DNA of 64,000 bases. It comes from Bemisia tabaci (lineage: Eukaryota; Arthropoda; Insecta; Hemiptera; Aleyrodidae). The notes beneath the pieces were generated by a model. The model did not search any database. It was not told where the DNA came from and was given only the letters and a program-made list of their open reading frames with translations. Positions 46,055 to 56,274 of this stretch are shown here, in pieces. The position numbers and the translations under genes are program-made. Position 1 is the first letter of the stretch. Each line of letters opens with the position of its first letter. The stretch is taken from NCBI RefSeq assembly GCF_918797505.1, contig NC_092796.1, positions 52,086,411-52,150,410 on the forward strand, given 5' to 3'.

Positions 46055-46489
46055 CATGTCATTCCGCGGATTTCGCATGGACTTGAACGGTCCCCAAAAG
46101 GACTCAAAATCACCGATCTAAAGTTCTGTCTAACTACATTGTATTGTCGCTTCACCGAAGAGAACTTTAAATCTGAATTTAAGATTTTACAAAATGGATC
46201 TTTTGTATTCGAACTTTTTTCCCTCCATTTTATTACAAAATTTTGCCCATCTACAGGCATCCAAAAAACTCGTATCAATAGGACCCCAGCCAAAAAATGT
46301 CGATACCCTTGCTAATATGAACTATTCCACCCTCTTCTCCTTCCTCTTACTGAAACTCAGTATAGAGCTCATTTTGCAGCTCTAATTATAGAATTACTGG
46401 TATTACTGCAGGTTTCCTTCCCCTCTAAATAGTGTGAATAGTGTGCACAAGTTATGTGCGCTAGTCACTCACAGAATCATGGAGAATCC
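46055..46489. other. Unassigned
   Basis: Open frames here run in from family A and are not convincing genes. Confidence 0.35.
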
Positions 46490-46690
46490 GCATACCATAC
46501 ACGAGAGGCTTGGAGGACAAGGCGCATAAGTGCAGTTTTTGAAGAAACTGAGATATTAACGATTTCAAGTAAAACTAGTCTTAATGCATGTTCTGTGAAA
46601 AACTTAAACTTAAACTGCAGTTGAAAACTTAAAGCCGTAGGTAAAGGAGGCTGCGGGAATTTCAAGAATGAAAGCAAAAGTAGCCGACTA
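46490..46690 (+). repeat. Dispersed repeat G, copy 2
   Basis: CTTGGAGGACAAGGCGCATA then AGTGCAGTTTTTGAAG, followed by TTTCAAGTAAAACTAGTCTT and AATGCATGTTCTGTGAAAAA, the latter inverted relative to 22482-22520. Confidence 0.55.
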
Positions 46691-47114
46691 TTGCCCTCTG
46701 ATAGTCATTATTCTATGGAAGAGCTGCTCGACCCACCGCGCGATGGCCCGCTGCGTGATCATCACTTACAATAATCGGCGGTGATATTTGTGCGATGCAG
46801 CGCTCACGCCTCTCAAAATTAGCGCCACTGCGACTGCGCTCGTTTAATTTATTACATCCTCTCTTCATCCCGGGTCCGGCCTCGTTTGTTACCTTTCAAA
46901 ATATTGGCTCGTCCGTCAGGATTTCAGGGAGGAACATCGCGGGTCAGGAAAGTTCCCGCGCCGCGCGTAACGCACCGAGCATGAAGTCGTGCTACTTTTA
47001 TTTGAATTTTAAACGCCCAAGACTTGAGAGAGAGAGTTCAAACTCTTCCGACTGCCAGCATTTTAGAGTACGATGTTTCCGTGCAGGAAGGACTCGTGCA
47101 ATAGTGGGCAACTT

Positions 47115-47120
47115 CACTGG

Positions 47121-47171
<51 letters not shown>

Positions 47172-47383
47172 ACATTGGATCTAGAGTCCAGACTCTTAAA
47201 AACATTGACAAGAAAAAGGACTCTTGATTCAATCGGATTTTTGCTTGAATCAAAACGAAATGCGCTTAAATTAAGAGGCTTTGTTCTTGATTTAAGCTAG
47301 ATTCTTAATTAATCAAGAGTACTTTTTCTTATCGATGTTTTTAAGAGTCGGGACTTTAGATCCAATGTGTTTTTTTCCTTGTG
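47115..47383 (+). mobile_element. Family A MITE with A-tract expanded to about 50
   Basis: CACTGG followed by an unbroken run of about 50 A (47121-47170), then CACATTGGATC; the right end is TTTTTTTCCTTGTG. TT on both sides. In other copies the same tract is 8-12 A, so the excess is an expansion or a sequencing artefact. Confidence 0.88.
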
Positions 47384-47689
47384 TTTTACGCACCACTATA
47401 CTTTTTGTAAATCCCCTCCCTTGAAGTTGAAGAGTAGAATTTGGTATGATTCTCGATGACGAGATCTATTTTGCAGAATTTCGTTGGATGATTATCGACA
47501 ATTTTACAAAACGTCCTTGTCCAGAACAAATTTCGAGGTTCTCGATTAGGCAACACGCCTATCTTCCTTTTAATGTAGGTAAAACTTTCTTTCTGGAGTC
47601 AACGCTCAGCCTCGCCTGAGGATCACTCCTGACCAAAGAGTAAAGCAACTCGTTCAGCAATCCCCTAAACTGTGCAAGTGTATTAGTGG

Positions 47690-47940
47690 CTTCTACTTGA
47701 TTTGAACTTGCCCTCTTCATTTTTCCTTATTTCTTCTTCAAATCTCATTTCAAATGCCCAAAACGAACAGATAAATAAAGTTGGCATGGCGAATTTTTAT
47801 GAGAAACCTATTTTGGCTCGGTAACAAGCAGGAATCTCAGATAAAGTTGCTGTGAATCCATGCGCGGGAAACGAAATTTGATTTGAATTTGTCCTCTTGA
47901 TTTTTCCACATTTCTTCTTCTAATCATACTCTCTGAATTA
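47690..47940. repeat. Diverged tandem pair, period about 181 bp
   Basis: TTGATTTGAACTTGCCCTCT (47697) and TTGATTTGAATTTGTCCTCT (47878) are each followed by TTTTTCC..ATTTCTTCTTC. Similarity outside these blocks is weak. Confidence 0.4.
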
Positions 47941-48068
47941 GGGTACTCAGGAATACCGAAAATCACCACGCAACTGAGATGTCGCACCAAACGAAGATGT
48001 GAAGGAACCTGCGTGGCTGTGGCCGGTCGGTGGATGTAATTTGTAGCTCGGATCGAGAAGGAGACGAA

Positions 48069-48167
48069 ATGAATGGAAATGAAGAGATTTCTGGGCTCGG
48101 GCCGACGGTTCCGGCCTTGAGTGCACCGGTGGCTTTCGGCGGTCGGCCGCGGCTACTGCCCGAGCAA
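48069..48167 (+). CDS. Possible first coding exon, unknown protein
   Basis: ATG at 48069 (context ACGAA) opens 33 codons, MNGNEEISGLGPTVPALSAP then VAFGGRPRLLPEQ, ending exactly before a donor-like GAGCAA|GTAAAC in phase 0. The block is CpG-rich within AT-rich DNA. The frame stays open for a further 150 codons, partly through a family A copy, so openness alone is weak evidence. No family recognised. Confidence 0.22.
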
Positions 48168-48398
48168 GTAAACACTTTTCACTTTCCATTTCGTGATGTC
48201 TTCAGTTCCCTCCCCGCGCCGCGCTCGTCGCGTCGGAATCGTGTCTCACGCCACCCCCACCCGATCCATCCCCCTGCCGAAGTCCAGTTCCAGTTGCCAA
48301 ATCAAAACGGGGGAGATTCAAGTAAGCTGGCAACGATGACATTTGCCGAGATAAAAAAACACTTGAAAATAATTGACTCAAGTGATGAATTTAGGCTA

Positions 48399-48626
48399 CA
48401 CTGGAAAAAAAAGACATTGGATCTAGAGTCCAGATTCTTGAAAACATTGACAAGAAAAAATACCCTTGATTCAATCAGATTTAAGCTTAAATCGAAAGGA
48501 AATCCGCTCAACTTAAGAGGCTTGGTTCTTGATTTAAGCAAAACTCCGATTGAATCAAGAGTCATTTTTCTTGTCGATGTTTTTAAGAGTCTGGACTCTA
48601 GATCCAATGTGTTTTTTTTTCCAGTC
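48399..48626 (+). mobile_element. Family A palindromic MITE, TSD TA
   Basis: CACTGGAAAAAAAAGACATT to TTTTTTTTTCCAGTC; the last base has changed from G to C. TA on both sides. Confidence 0.9.
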
Positions 48627-49730
48627 TAGAGGGTTTTAAGGTAAAAACTGAAAATTATTAATATAGCGAAAAAACCTAGTGGGAGTCAAATGTATCGATT
48701 TTCAGTTTTAGGTGTTGAACGCTCTCCTGACATTTTTAAAAATAATTCAAGACGTGAACTGCATTATCAATGATGCAAAAAGCGTTTGGAACGAATCTTC
48801 TCTGTAGCTGACAGTGATGCCAGCGAATTTCATCTTTGTTTTCCTCGAATTTGGAATGTATCTTCCTCTAACTTAAAATGCTCTCAAAGGGCCAATTTTT
48901 AATGTTTTCGAAAATTTTTCCGCCAAAGAAAGTCGGGATAACCTCTAAGCTGCGGTATATAGTTATCCTTCTTCTAATTTTAGAAATATTTGGAGAAAGT
49001 GATTTCAGAAGGTAAAAATGAGGATATATCTGTAACTTTTTATTTAAGTTTCATTCTAATCAAGAAAGAAAAAAGGAAACCTTTTGCTGTGACCGATCGT
49101 AACTGCATTTTTTCCAAACCGCGGTTGTTCCCCTCATGGCCTCATGTGATCCCGCGCCCAAGTTGACGGATTGTGGGTGCTCAGCTGCTTGCCAACACAA
49201 AACACAGACACCTCGCGTCATAAATTATCCTGCCATAACTTTTATCGAAACCGCGTCTGAAAGTCCATCCGTTTCCAACGTCCTGGAGAAACACCGAGGG
49301 CTGGGTGTTCATACTCACGTGCGCTGAATGCCGATTTTTTGCAACAAGATTGATCACCCGGCCTTCCGTTGCTACTCTTTTTTCGCATTAAATCCGAGGT
49401 TTTCGCCCGCACTTATCAACCCATCGCTTACGTCAAACGGACAACCGCTCTCGCATCTTGGAATCAGTCCAAACCGAAGCTCAACGGAGGAGTTTCTTGG
49501 GCAGAGTTTGGCTCGAACATAAACGCCGTATCTCTGCGATGGATCATCATTGCAGTTATGTGGTTCTTCCATGCAGGGTATAGTTCAGCAAGGTCGATTT
49601 ACAATGTAACTAGAGCTGTGTGGATTGCAAATGATTTAGTTTTAGGGCTTTTCGGCCGCTAAAACTTTAATCGTAGGCGCTTTTATGGAACTGAAGAGTG
49701 TAGTGAAGACTCAAGTATGTATTGAATTTA
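48627..49730. other. Unassigned; open frames at 49136-49662 unrecognised
   Basis: Frames of 63-97 codons overlap at 49136-49662 in mixed-composition DNA. No motif is recognised, and none has a convincing start plus splice signal. Confidence 0.3.
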
Positions 49731-49958
49731 CACTGGGAAAAAAAACACATTAGATCTAGAGTCTAGACTCTTGAAAACATTGACAAGAAAAAATACCCTT
49801 GATTCAATCGGATTTTTGCTTGAATCAAAACGAAATCCGCTTAAATTAAGAGGCTTGGTTCTTGATTTAAGCTAGATTCTTATTGAATCAAGAGTACTTT
49901 TTCTTGTCGATGTTTTCAAGAGTCTGGACTCTAGATCCAGTTTGTTTTTTTTCCAGTG
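49731..49958 (+). mobile_element. Family A palindromic MITE, TSD TA
   Basis: CACTGGGAAAAAAAACACAT to TTTTTTTTCCAGTG, plus-oriented centre, TA on both sides. Confidence 0.92.
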
Positions 49959-50786
49959 TAGGGCAATACAATCTGAAAGTTTTTTTTTCAAATTTCAAGT
50001 AATTTAACTAGTATATCAATCCTCAAGATTTTGCCAATCGATGAAAGCAAAATCTGTCGTTCGAAACTGACATTTTGAGAGCGGGTTTCGTAAAAAGAGC
50101 CCTTAACCATCTCACTATAGCTTCAGTCCATCCATCCACCAAAGAGAAAGAATAAACAAACTCTGTCATAGTCGTAAGGCGAATTTTTACAAGTAGATTT
50201 GGGATTCCAAAACCCATGGGATTTTTCGAAATTACCTCTAATGATCAAAAATATTTAGCCTAAGCTACGAAAAAGACCGAAATTCGTGAAATAAGAAGAG
50301 CCATCCTGCTGACTGGCACTACTACTCTCTGGTGCTGGCACATTGCTACAATATATGTAACTTTTCTAAATTAAAAATTCAAAGCTTACGAAGACTCCAG
50401 CAGAGAAATAGAGGGATCAAAGTCAGAGGATAAAGATTAGAAATTCGAAGAGGACCAGCAGGTGTCGCGGGTTTCGCGATGGGTGTGTCTCTCTCGGCGA
50501 CGAGGGAGACAGCAGGGCCAAAATTGGATTTCAAGGACAACCGCCCGGAATATGCCTGCGCCATCAAACAGGAAACTTTCCTTCCTTCTTTCGCCTTTAT
50601 TCTCTTCAACCATGGTTGTCAATTTCTTTAGGATCAGAATCAGCATCATTAGAATTGAGTTTAGCAGAAAGAAACTATGCTCGTCACGTGTTTTGTAAAA
50701 GAAAAAAAAAATCGGATTCGAGCGATTTTGAACTCGACTGGTACCTTAGATTTACTTCTTCTTAAATATTCATAGCCTTTGGAAGA
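49959..50786. other. Unassigned
   Basis: No element ends or exons seen. Confidence 0.35.
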
Positions 50787-50991
50787 TACACTGAGAAAAT
50801 TTTTCAGGCAATACTTGCTGGGCAAGGATCCTTCTCGTTGAGTCAACCGGCAATATTTTTAAAGTTACAGGACGTCTCTTTGAAATAACAGAAACATTGC
50901 TTGAAGCAAGGAGATTTCTTGTTGACTCAAGAAGTATTCTCGTCAGGAGTCTATAATGATCCAACAGAATTTTTTTCTTCGTGTATACGAG
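50787..50991. mobile_element. Possible MITE with ACACTGAGAAAA ends
   Basis: ATACACTGAGAAAATTTTTC at the left is imperfectly mirrored by AATTTTTTTCTTCGTGTAT at the right. Inside, CTTCTCGTTGAGTCAAC pairs with GTTGACTCAAGAAGTATTCTCG. No clear duplication. It resembles families with CACTGAAAAA tips. Confidence 0.45.
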
Positions 50992-51739
50992 ATATATCAA
51001 GCATGGATTTTTGACTCTAAGTCTGGTGCAATGAATTCAAAGTCTCTAGGTTCGACTAAATGAATTGTTCATCTCTGATAAATTAAGATCGCGTTCCTGC
51101 AGCTTATACTAATTTTATTATTTTGAGCAGATTGAAACACAACCTTCAATTTTATTACTCTGCGTCTGACCATTGCTCGACGTTTATTAAGAGCATCTGA
51201 AGCAACAGAATCATTGGCTTCTCAGGCGCGGTAAATAGACAAGAACTATCGCTGACATTTAGGCGAAAAGCACTTTATTTTTACTACTCTCCCACATGCA
51301 GTTCAATAAGAGGGGATTGAAAGAAGAATATTCACTCAAGCACATTAAATGTTGTAACATGAACTTGATGGAAAGATGCGTCAGCGTTCAGCGATCAAGT
51401 AAATTGATTTGTTTCAATTTGACCTTGCCCTTTGCAACGATTTTTTTCCTTTGTTTCTCTCTGATGAGTGTTTCCTTTATCATGTTTTTATTGCTTTCAG
51501 CAAATGACCATAATGCGCAGTTTTTGAACTTGTCCCACTATTTCCTGAATGTAACTTTAAAAAAAGTAAGTTTCGAGAGACACACCGCGTCATATTAGAT
51601 TAGCTTCCGTTAAGTTATAGTTACTTCTGGTGATGCACACGTATCTTCATCGTAAACCCAAAAGCATTTCCAAAGTATTTACAGTTACGCACTGATATTT
51701 GAGACATGGAGCTGCAAATTTTCAAAACTTCTAATTCAA

Positions 51740-52060
51740 ATACAAAACAAGTTTGTCCATGAATGTCCGATTTGTACCACACTAAATAATGTGGACATCC
51801 CCGCACGGAGACTTAGACGCAGGGTGAAATATTTCGGACAAAAATAACAAACCTATTGCTAAAGTGAAAAGATAAGTTTCTCCGATTGTGAAGTTACAAA
51901 TTTCAAAACAAGTTTGTCCACAAATGTCCAATTTTTATCACACTAATAATGCGGACATCCCCGCACGGAGACTTCAACGCAAGGTGAAATATTTCGGACA
52001 AAAATAACAAACCTATTGCTAAAGTCAAAAGATGCGTTTCTCAGATTGTGAAGTTACAGA
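51740..52060 (+). repeat. Two-copy tandem duplication, period 161 bp
   Basis: CAAGTTTGTCCATGAATGTC at 51748 and CAAGTTTGTCCACAAATGTC at 51909. Both are followed by GGACATCCCCGCACGGAGAC and TGAAATATTTCGGACAAAAA in the same order. Copies differ at few positions and a 1-base indel, so the duplication is fairly recent. Confidence 0.85.
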
Positions 52061-52430
52061 TTTCCTCTCATGTGTAATTTTTCCCAAAATAAACCAACCA
52101 GCAGTTTTCTTGGAGTTGCCTGTGAATTTCCTTAACACATTTAAAAGTATTCGTAAAAATCACAATTTCAAAGTGGTATTAAGTAAGTGAACGTACCGGA
52201 GGGAGAGGGGTGCATGATACGCGTTTACCTACTCGTGTTGGATAAATTTTTTGCGGAAACCCTGTCAATACTACTAGCGAAATTCCACGGAACTTTGCGT
52301 GAAAGTTAAGTTCCGTAAACCTATCTCTGTGAGAACAAGGTCCTCCATTTATAAGAAATGAACCAAAAACTTATGAAAGAACGAACATAAATGTGGTTTA
52401 ATAATTTTAACTTCCGCGCTGCGCCGCGCT

Positions 52431-52595
52431 GATCGCACTATGTTTGGCGCAATGCGTGAAGTACTCCTGCGGTCTTGTAGGCGCCATGCGTTTCACGCCA
52501 ACCACTCCTGACCGCACAGTGTTTGGCGCAATGGGTGAAGTATTTATGCAGTCTTGTAGGCGCTAATATGTGTTACATGCCGACCGCCGCGCCGA
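52431..52595 (+). repeat. GGCGCAATGCGTGAAGTA repeat, two units, period 79 bp
   Basis: TGTTTGGCGCAATGCGTGAA at 52441 and TGTTTGGCGCAATGGGTGAA at 52520. Each is followed by GTCTTGTAGGCGC and a CCAACC/CCGACC block. The same motif forms the hairpin at 55783-55854. Confidence 0.7.
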
Positions 52596-53431
52596 GGGTT
52601 TGTCCTTTTCATTTCAAGTCCTCGTCGTCTCGCCTCTCTGCGCTGAGCTCCAGGCTAAATTGCGTGTTTAGTTCCTCTCTTAACTCGACTAATTAAAGAT
52701 GCTGTCTCTTGTATCACCGAAAAACGACAAAATTAGAAATTACTATACTCTCAAGAAAGAGAGATTTTGTCCTCTTTTCTCGTTGATAATTTTTTTTCTG
52801 AATCCGATTTTTTATACCTACATTTAAAAAAATTGCAAAATTTGCCGCCCCCTAAATTTTTCGCCATGGGCCGCAGCCCATATGGTCAACCCCTTAATCT
52901 GGCCATGTCATCGAAACGATTCTTTCACAGTACTTCAGCATGCACCATTACTCATAAGAAAAATACTTTGGTAATCGATTTATTTTCTTTTTTTTCGTGA
53001 GAATTTTGACGACGCCAACTTCCGCTCACATTGCAGGAGGTTTGCTGGCAGAACCTAAATATTGTGTTGTTATAGAGACGACTGACCGTAGACACCCCAC
53101 ATTAATGACCTCCCATTACTCTCTGGATTAACGCCAGTCTTTTTTCCTGGTAATTGATGGGTGAAACGTTGAGACCCCTCAGAGCTCCCTGCCTCGCTCC
53201 ATGGAAAAATCACTTACCCATTTCACTGCGGATCGATCATCCCGAGGGATCTCTTCTCTACGTGGCCAATTCCATAAGTTAGATCGTTCAATGGAAAAGA
53301 GAATGGGCATTACAATACTTTAAAATGTATTATTGCTATCAGAGCAAAGGTGATAGTGCTTCCCTGACCTGACATTTTTGGACCGAAACCCGTTCACAAA
53401 AATTCGGTCGACTTCAATTGGAAAAATGGTG
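52596..53431. other. Unassigned
   Basis: No element ends, exons or RNA genes seen. Confidence 0.35.
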
Positions 53432-53652
53432 CACTGGAAAAAAAAACACATTGGATCTAGAGCCCAGACTCTTGAAAACATTGACAAGAAAAAATACTCT
53501 TGATTCAATCGGATTTTTGCTTGAATCAAAACGAAATCTGCTTAAATTAAGAGGCTTGGTTCTCGATTTAAGCTTGATTCTGATTGTATCAAGAGTACTT
53601 TTTCTTGTCGATGTTTTTAAGAGTCTGGACTCTGTGTTTTTTTTTTCCAGTG
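53432..53652 (+). mobile_element. Family A palindromic MITE, TSD TG
   Basis: CACTGGAAAAAAAAACACAT to TTTTTTTTTCCAGTG. The right arm lacks the CTAGATCCAAT block next to the T-tract (a small deletion). TG on both sides. Confidence 0.9.
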
Positions 53653-54213
53653 TGATCTAAAGTTCCTAGTTTTTAAAACAAACGTGGTTTCGAGGGTGAA
53701 TTTTTTGCATAGTACGAAGCAAATTCCTTAAAAATTTTCACGTGAATCCGTACAAATGTTCTATTGTATAAAATTAAATTGCCCGGTTTTTGGCAGTAGC
53801 TGATGTGGCTTGGTTCATTTCTCCTAAACGCGGTCCGAATGATTTTAAGCGAATAATATGAATACCGGTGCCAACTTCTCGCGAATTTCCCAATAGGTTA
53901 TGCATGGAAACAAAAGCCCTCGGTGAAACGGTCCGGAGGAGGATTGTAAATTTGAAATAATTACAAGTTGGTATACGGTAAACATAACCTTTATATTGGG
54001 CTCACGAGTTTAAGTACCCACGACGTATTTCGTAAAATCAGTTTCTGCCGAGCAAGTGAGGAGTCGGCCGAGAGCTCCGCTTGTCTATACTCGGCCATCG
54101 CATCGTCCCGCTCCCCTGAGAAAGCTCCGCTTGGCATTTACAGCGTATTAAACGGGCAAACAAATTGCATGTTCCAGCCAGTCAGCTGCGCTTCAACTCG
54201 CACGAAGCTCGCC
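53653..54213. other. Unassigned
   Basis: A 103-codon frame at 53968-54279 runs into the tandem array. It has a serine-rich middle and no domain I recognise. Confidence 0.3.
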
Positions 54214-54787
54214 ACTTCTTCATTTAAGTTGACGAGCTCAGAAAAGAGACAGAATAACACACTCAGGGCTGATTATTGAGATTAATAGACAAAGCAGTAG
54301 ACAGAGAAAAGAAAGAGAAAATATATAGCGATCTTAATGGTGGAAGGGGTAGTTGCCGCTACTACTTCTTCATTTAAGTTGACGAGCTCAGAAAAGAGAC
54401 AGAATAACACACTCAGGGCTGATTATTGAGATTAATAGACAAAGCAGTAGACAGAGAAAAGAAAGAGAAAATATATAGCGATCTTAATGGTGGAAGGGGT
54501 AGTTGCCGCTACTACTTCTTCATTTAAGTTGACGAGCTCAGAAAAGAGACAGAATAACACACTCAGGGCTGATTATTGAGATTAATAGACAAAGCAGTAG
54601 ACAGAGAAAAGAAAGAGAAAATATATAGCGATCTTAATGGTGGAAGGGGTAGTTGCCGCTACTACTTCTTCATTTAAGTTGACGAGCTCAGAAAAGAGAC
54701 AGAATAACACACTCAGGGCTGATGATTGAGATTAATAGACAAAGCATTAGACAAAGAAGAGAAAGAGAAAATGCAGCGATTTTAATG
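54214..54787 (+). repeat. 150-bp tandem array, three identical units plus a variant
   Basis: ACTTCTTCATTTAAGTTGAC occurs at 54214, 54364, 54514 and 54664, exactly 150 bases apart. The first three units read as identical. The fourth starts identically, then differs (GATGATTGAG, AAAGCATTAG, AAAATGCAGCG) and continues into a family C body. Each unit holds about half a C left end (GGGCTGATTATTGAGATTAA). Perfect identity means very recent amplification or an assembly artefact. Confidence 0.9.
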
Positions 54788-55040
54788 CTGCCGTGCTAAG
54801 GAAGAACGTCGTATGAGCCTTCAGATGTTGCCAAGTTTCCTCCGATAAAAGCCGAAATTATTGGGAAAATCGAGTATCTTTTTTTCCGAAATTATCAGAC
54901 AATTTTGTACGCAATTTAATCTAAAATATCTGAAAATTTCAAGGAAAAATATGCATAAATGTTTTCGAAAATGCATGTTTTATCAAGGGAAATTTGGCAA
55001 CTCTCAAATGCTCATACGGCGTTCTTCCTTAGCACGGCAG
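54788..55040. mobile_element. Family B MITE, complete, TSD AATG, nested in C
   Basis: CTGCCGTGCTAAGGAAGAAC to TTCTTCCTTAGCACGGCAG, 253 bp. AATG at 54784-54787 and 55041-55044. The neighbouring 150-bp units show the empty site, TTAATGGTGGAAGGGG, confirming the insertion and its 4-bp duplication. Confidence 0.95.
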
Positions 55041-55235
55041 AATGGTGGAAGGGGTAGTTGCGATGGACAAAGGAGGTAAGTATGTAAGCAGTAAAACTTA
55101 TTGACGATAACCCACGAGAGACCCAATACGTACTCTATCAGCCCCCCCCCCCCCCCCCCTCAGTAACTGGAACAGCCACCTGTTTCAACCAATAGGATCG
55201 CCTAATTTTCTCTCCGCTTGCCAATTGTGATAGTG
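55041..55235. mobile_element. Family C remainder right of the B insertion
   Basis: GGTGGAAGGGGTAGTTGCGA, then CGATAACCCACGAGAGACCC, a C18 run (55142-55159) and CACCTGTTTCAACCAATAGG follow C order. The terminal CAATAATCAGCC is missing; similarity ends near 55235. Confidence 0.7.
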
Positions 55236-55314
55236 AGGCCGCCGGGATCCCCCAGTGTAACATGGATGGCGGCCTTGCACATGTAACGAGGACGAGCGAC
55301 GAGGATGTGCGAGT

Positions 55315-56274
55315 CCCTGGTAAAAATTGGCGATAGGAGCTGCGTTTCAAAATACCATAGGAGCTCTTACAGCCGACTGAAGAAGGCGATAGAAAATAAT
55401 ATAGCTGGCTGTTGAAAGTGGAAAAAATCATACGGCCGGGCTACACGAAGCGATAAAAAATTAAACAGCCGGGCAATAGTTCCTGTCCGCGGGCTTTACA
55501 CTTTATCGCTTAGCTGTTGCTTTTTCGCCATCGGCTATAAAAGGCCATGACAAATTGTGTAGAAATTCGTGTGCTTTGTAAATCCTTAAGTTTATACGGA
55601 AATACCTTAATATTTACAAAACGCACATTATATTTTCCTTTACTACATATTTTTTTCATCAATTAAAATGAGAATAATCCATACAGAGTGTGCAAACATT
55701 TCAAAAGTCATGAGTTGAAAAACGCTGACTCCACGAGATTAAATATTAGAACCTAACACAAAGCGGAGCGGCGGCGTGCTGACGCCTACAAACCTAACAG
55801 GGATACTTCACGCACTGCGCAATGCGTGAAGTATCCCTGTTAGGTTTGTAGGCGCCAATGCGCGTTTCGCGTTGGCTGCCCGCCCGCCGCGCTGCGCCGC
55901 AGCGTAACACGGCGCTTGAAGCAACTATTTCACACCAGAGGTATTGCACAGTATCGTACGAAATTGAAGGCGCTCCAACATATTAGGAATGGCAGGCACC
56001 CTTCAAAAGTACGGAGCTTCCCTCGCAAAATAAATCAATATACTATTGCCCAAAAAGAGAGCGGTAGTCCAAAAACTCACTAATTCCTAGCATCGGTAAT
56101 TAGTAACGGATAGCATACACTTTATCGTCAGGCTGTTGCTTAGTCGCCATCGGCTATAAAAGGCTATAAGACATTGTGTTGCCGGCTATAGAAGCTATTG
56201 GAAATCTTACAGTCGGCTGTAGGTCTATGGTATTTTGGAACACAGATTCTACTGCCAATTTTTACTAGGGGTGT
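55315..56274. mobile_element. Element H, about 960 bp, CCCTGGTAAAAATTGGC ends
   Basis: Left CCCTGGTAAAAATTGGCGAT, right TGCCAATTTTTACTAGGGG. Next inward, CAAAATACCATAGGAGCTC with ACAGCCGACTG pairs with CAGTCGGCTGTAGGTCTATG. CACTTTATCG...GGCTATAAAAGGC occurs twice in the same direction (55497 and 56119). The interior holds a perfect hairpin (55783-55854). Only short frames; non-autonomous. Confidence 0.7.
55783..55854. repeat. Perfect 32-bp-arm hairpin, 8-base loop
   Basis: CGCCTACAAACCTAACAGGG continues to CACGCA (ends 55814), loop CTGCGCAA, then TGCGTGAAGTATCCCTGTTA continues to GGCG. Only the outermost bases fail to pair. Confidence 0.85.

Noticed and set aside
48030..48629. 199-codon frame, the longest in the window, as a gene
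   Set aside because: Its second half is a family A MITE read through. Only the first 99 bases after the second ATG are kept as a weak exon candidate.
55541..55551. TATAAAAGG in element H as a host gene promoter
   Set aside because: It occurs twice as part of the repeat and is better explained as element sequence.
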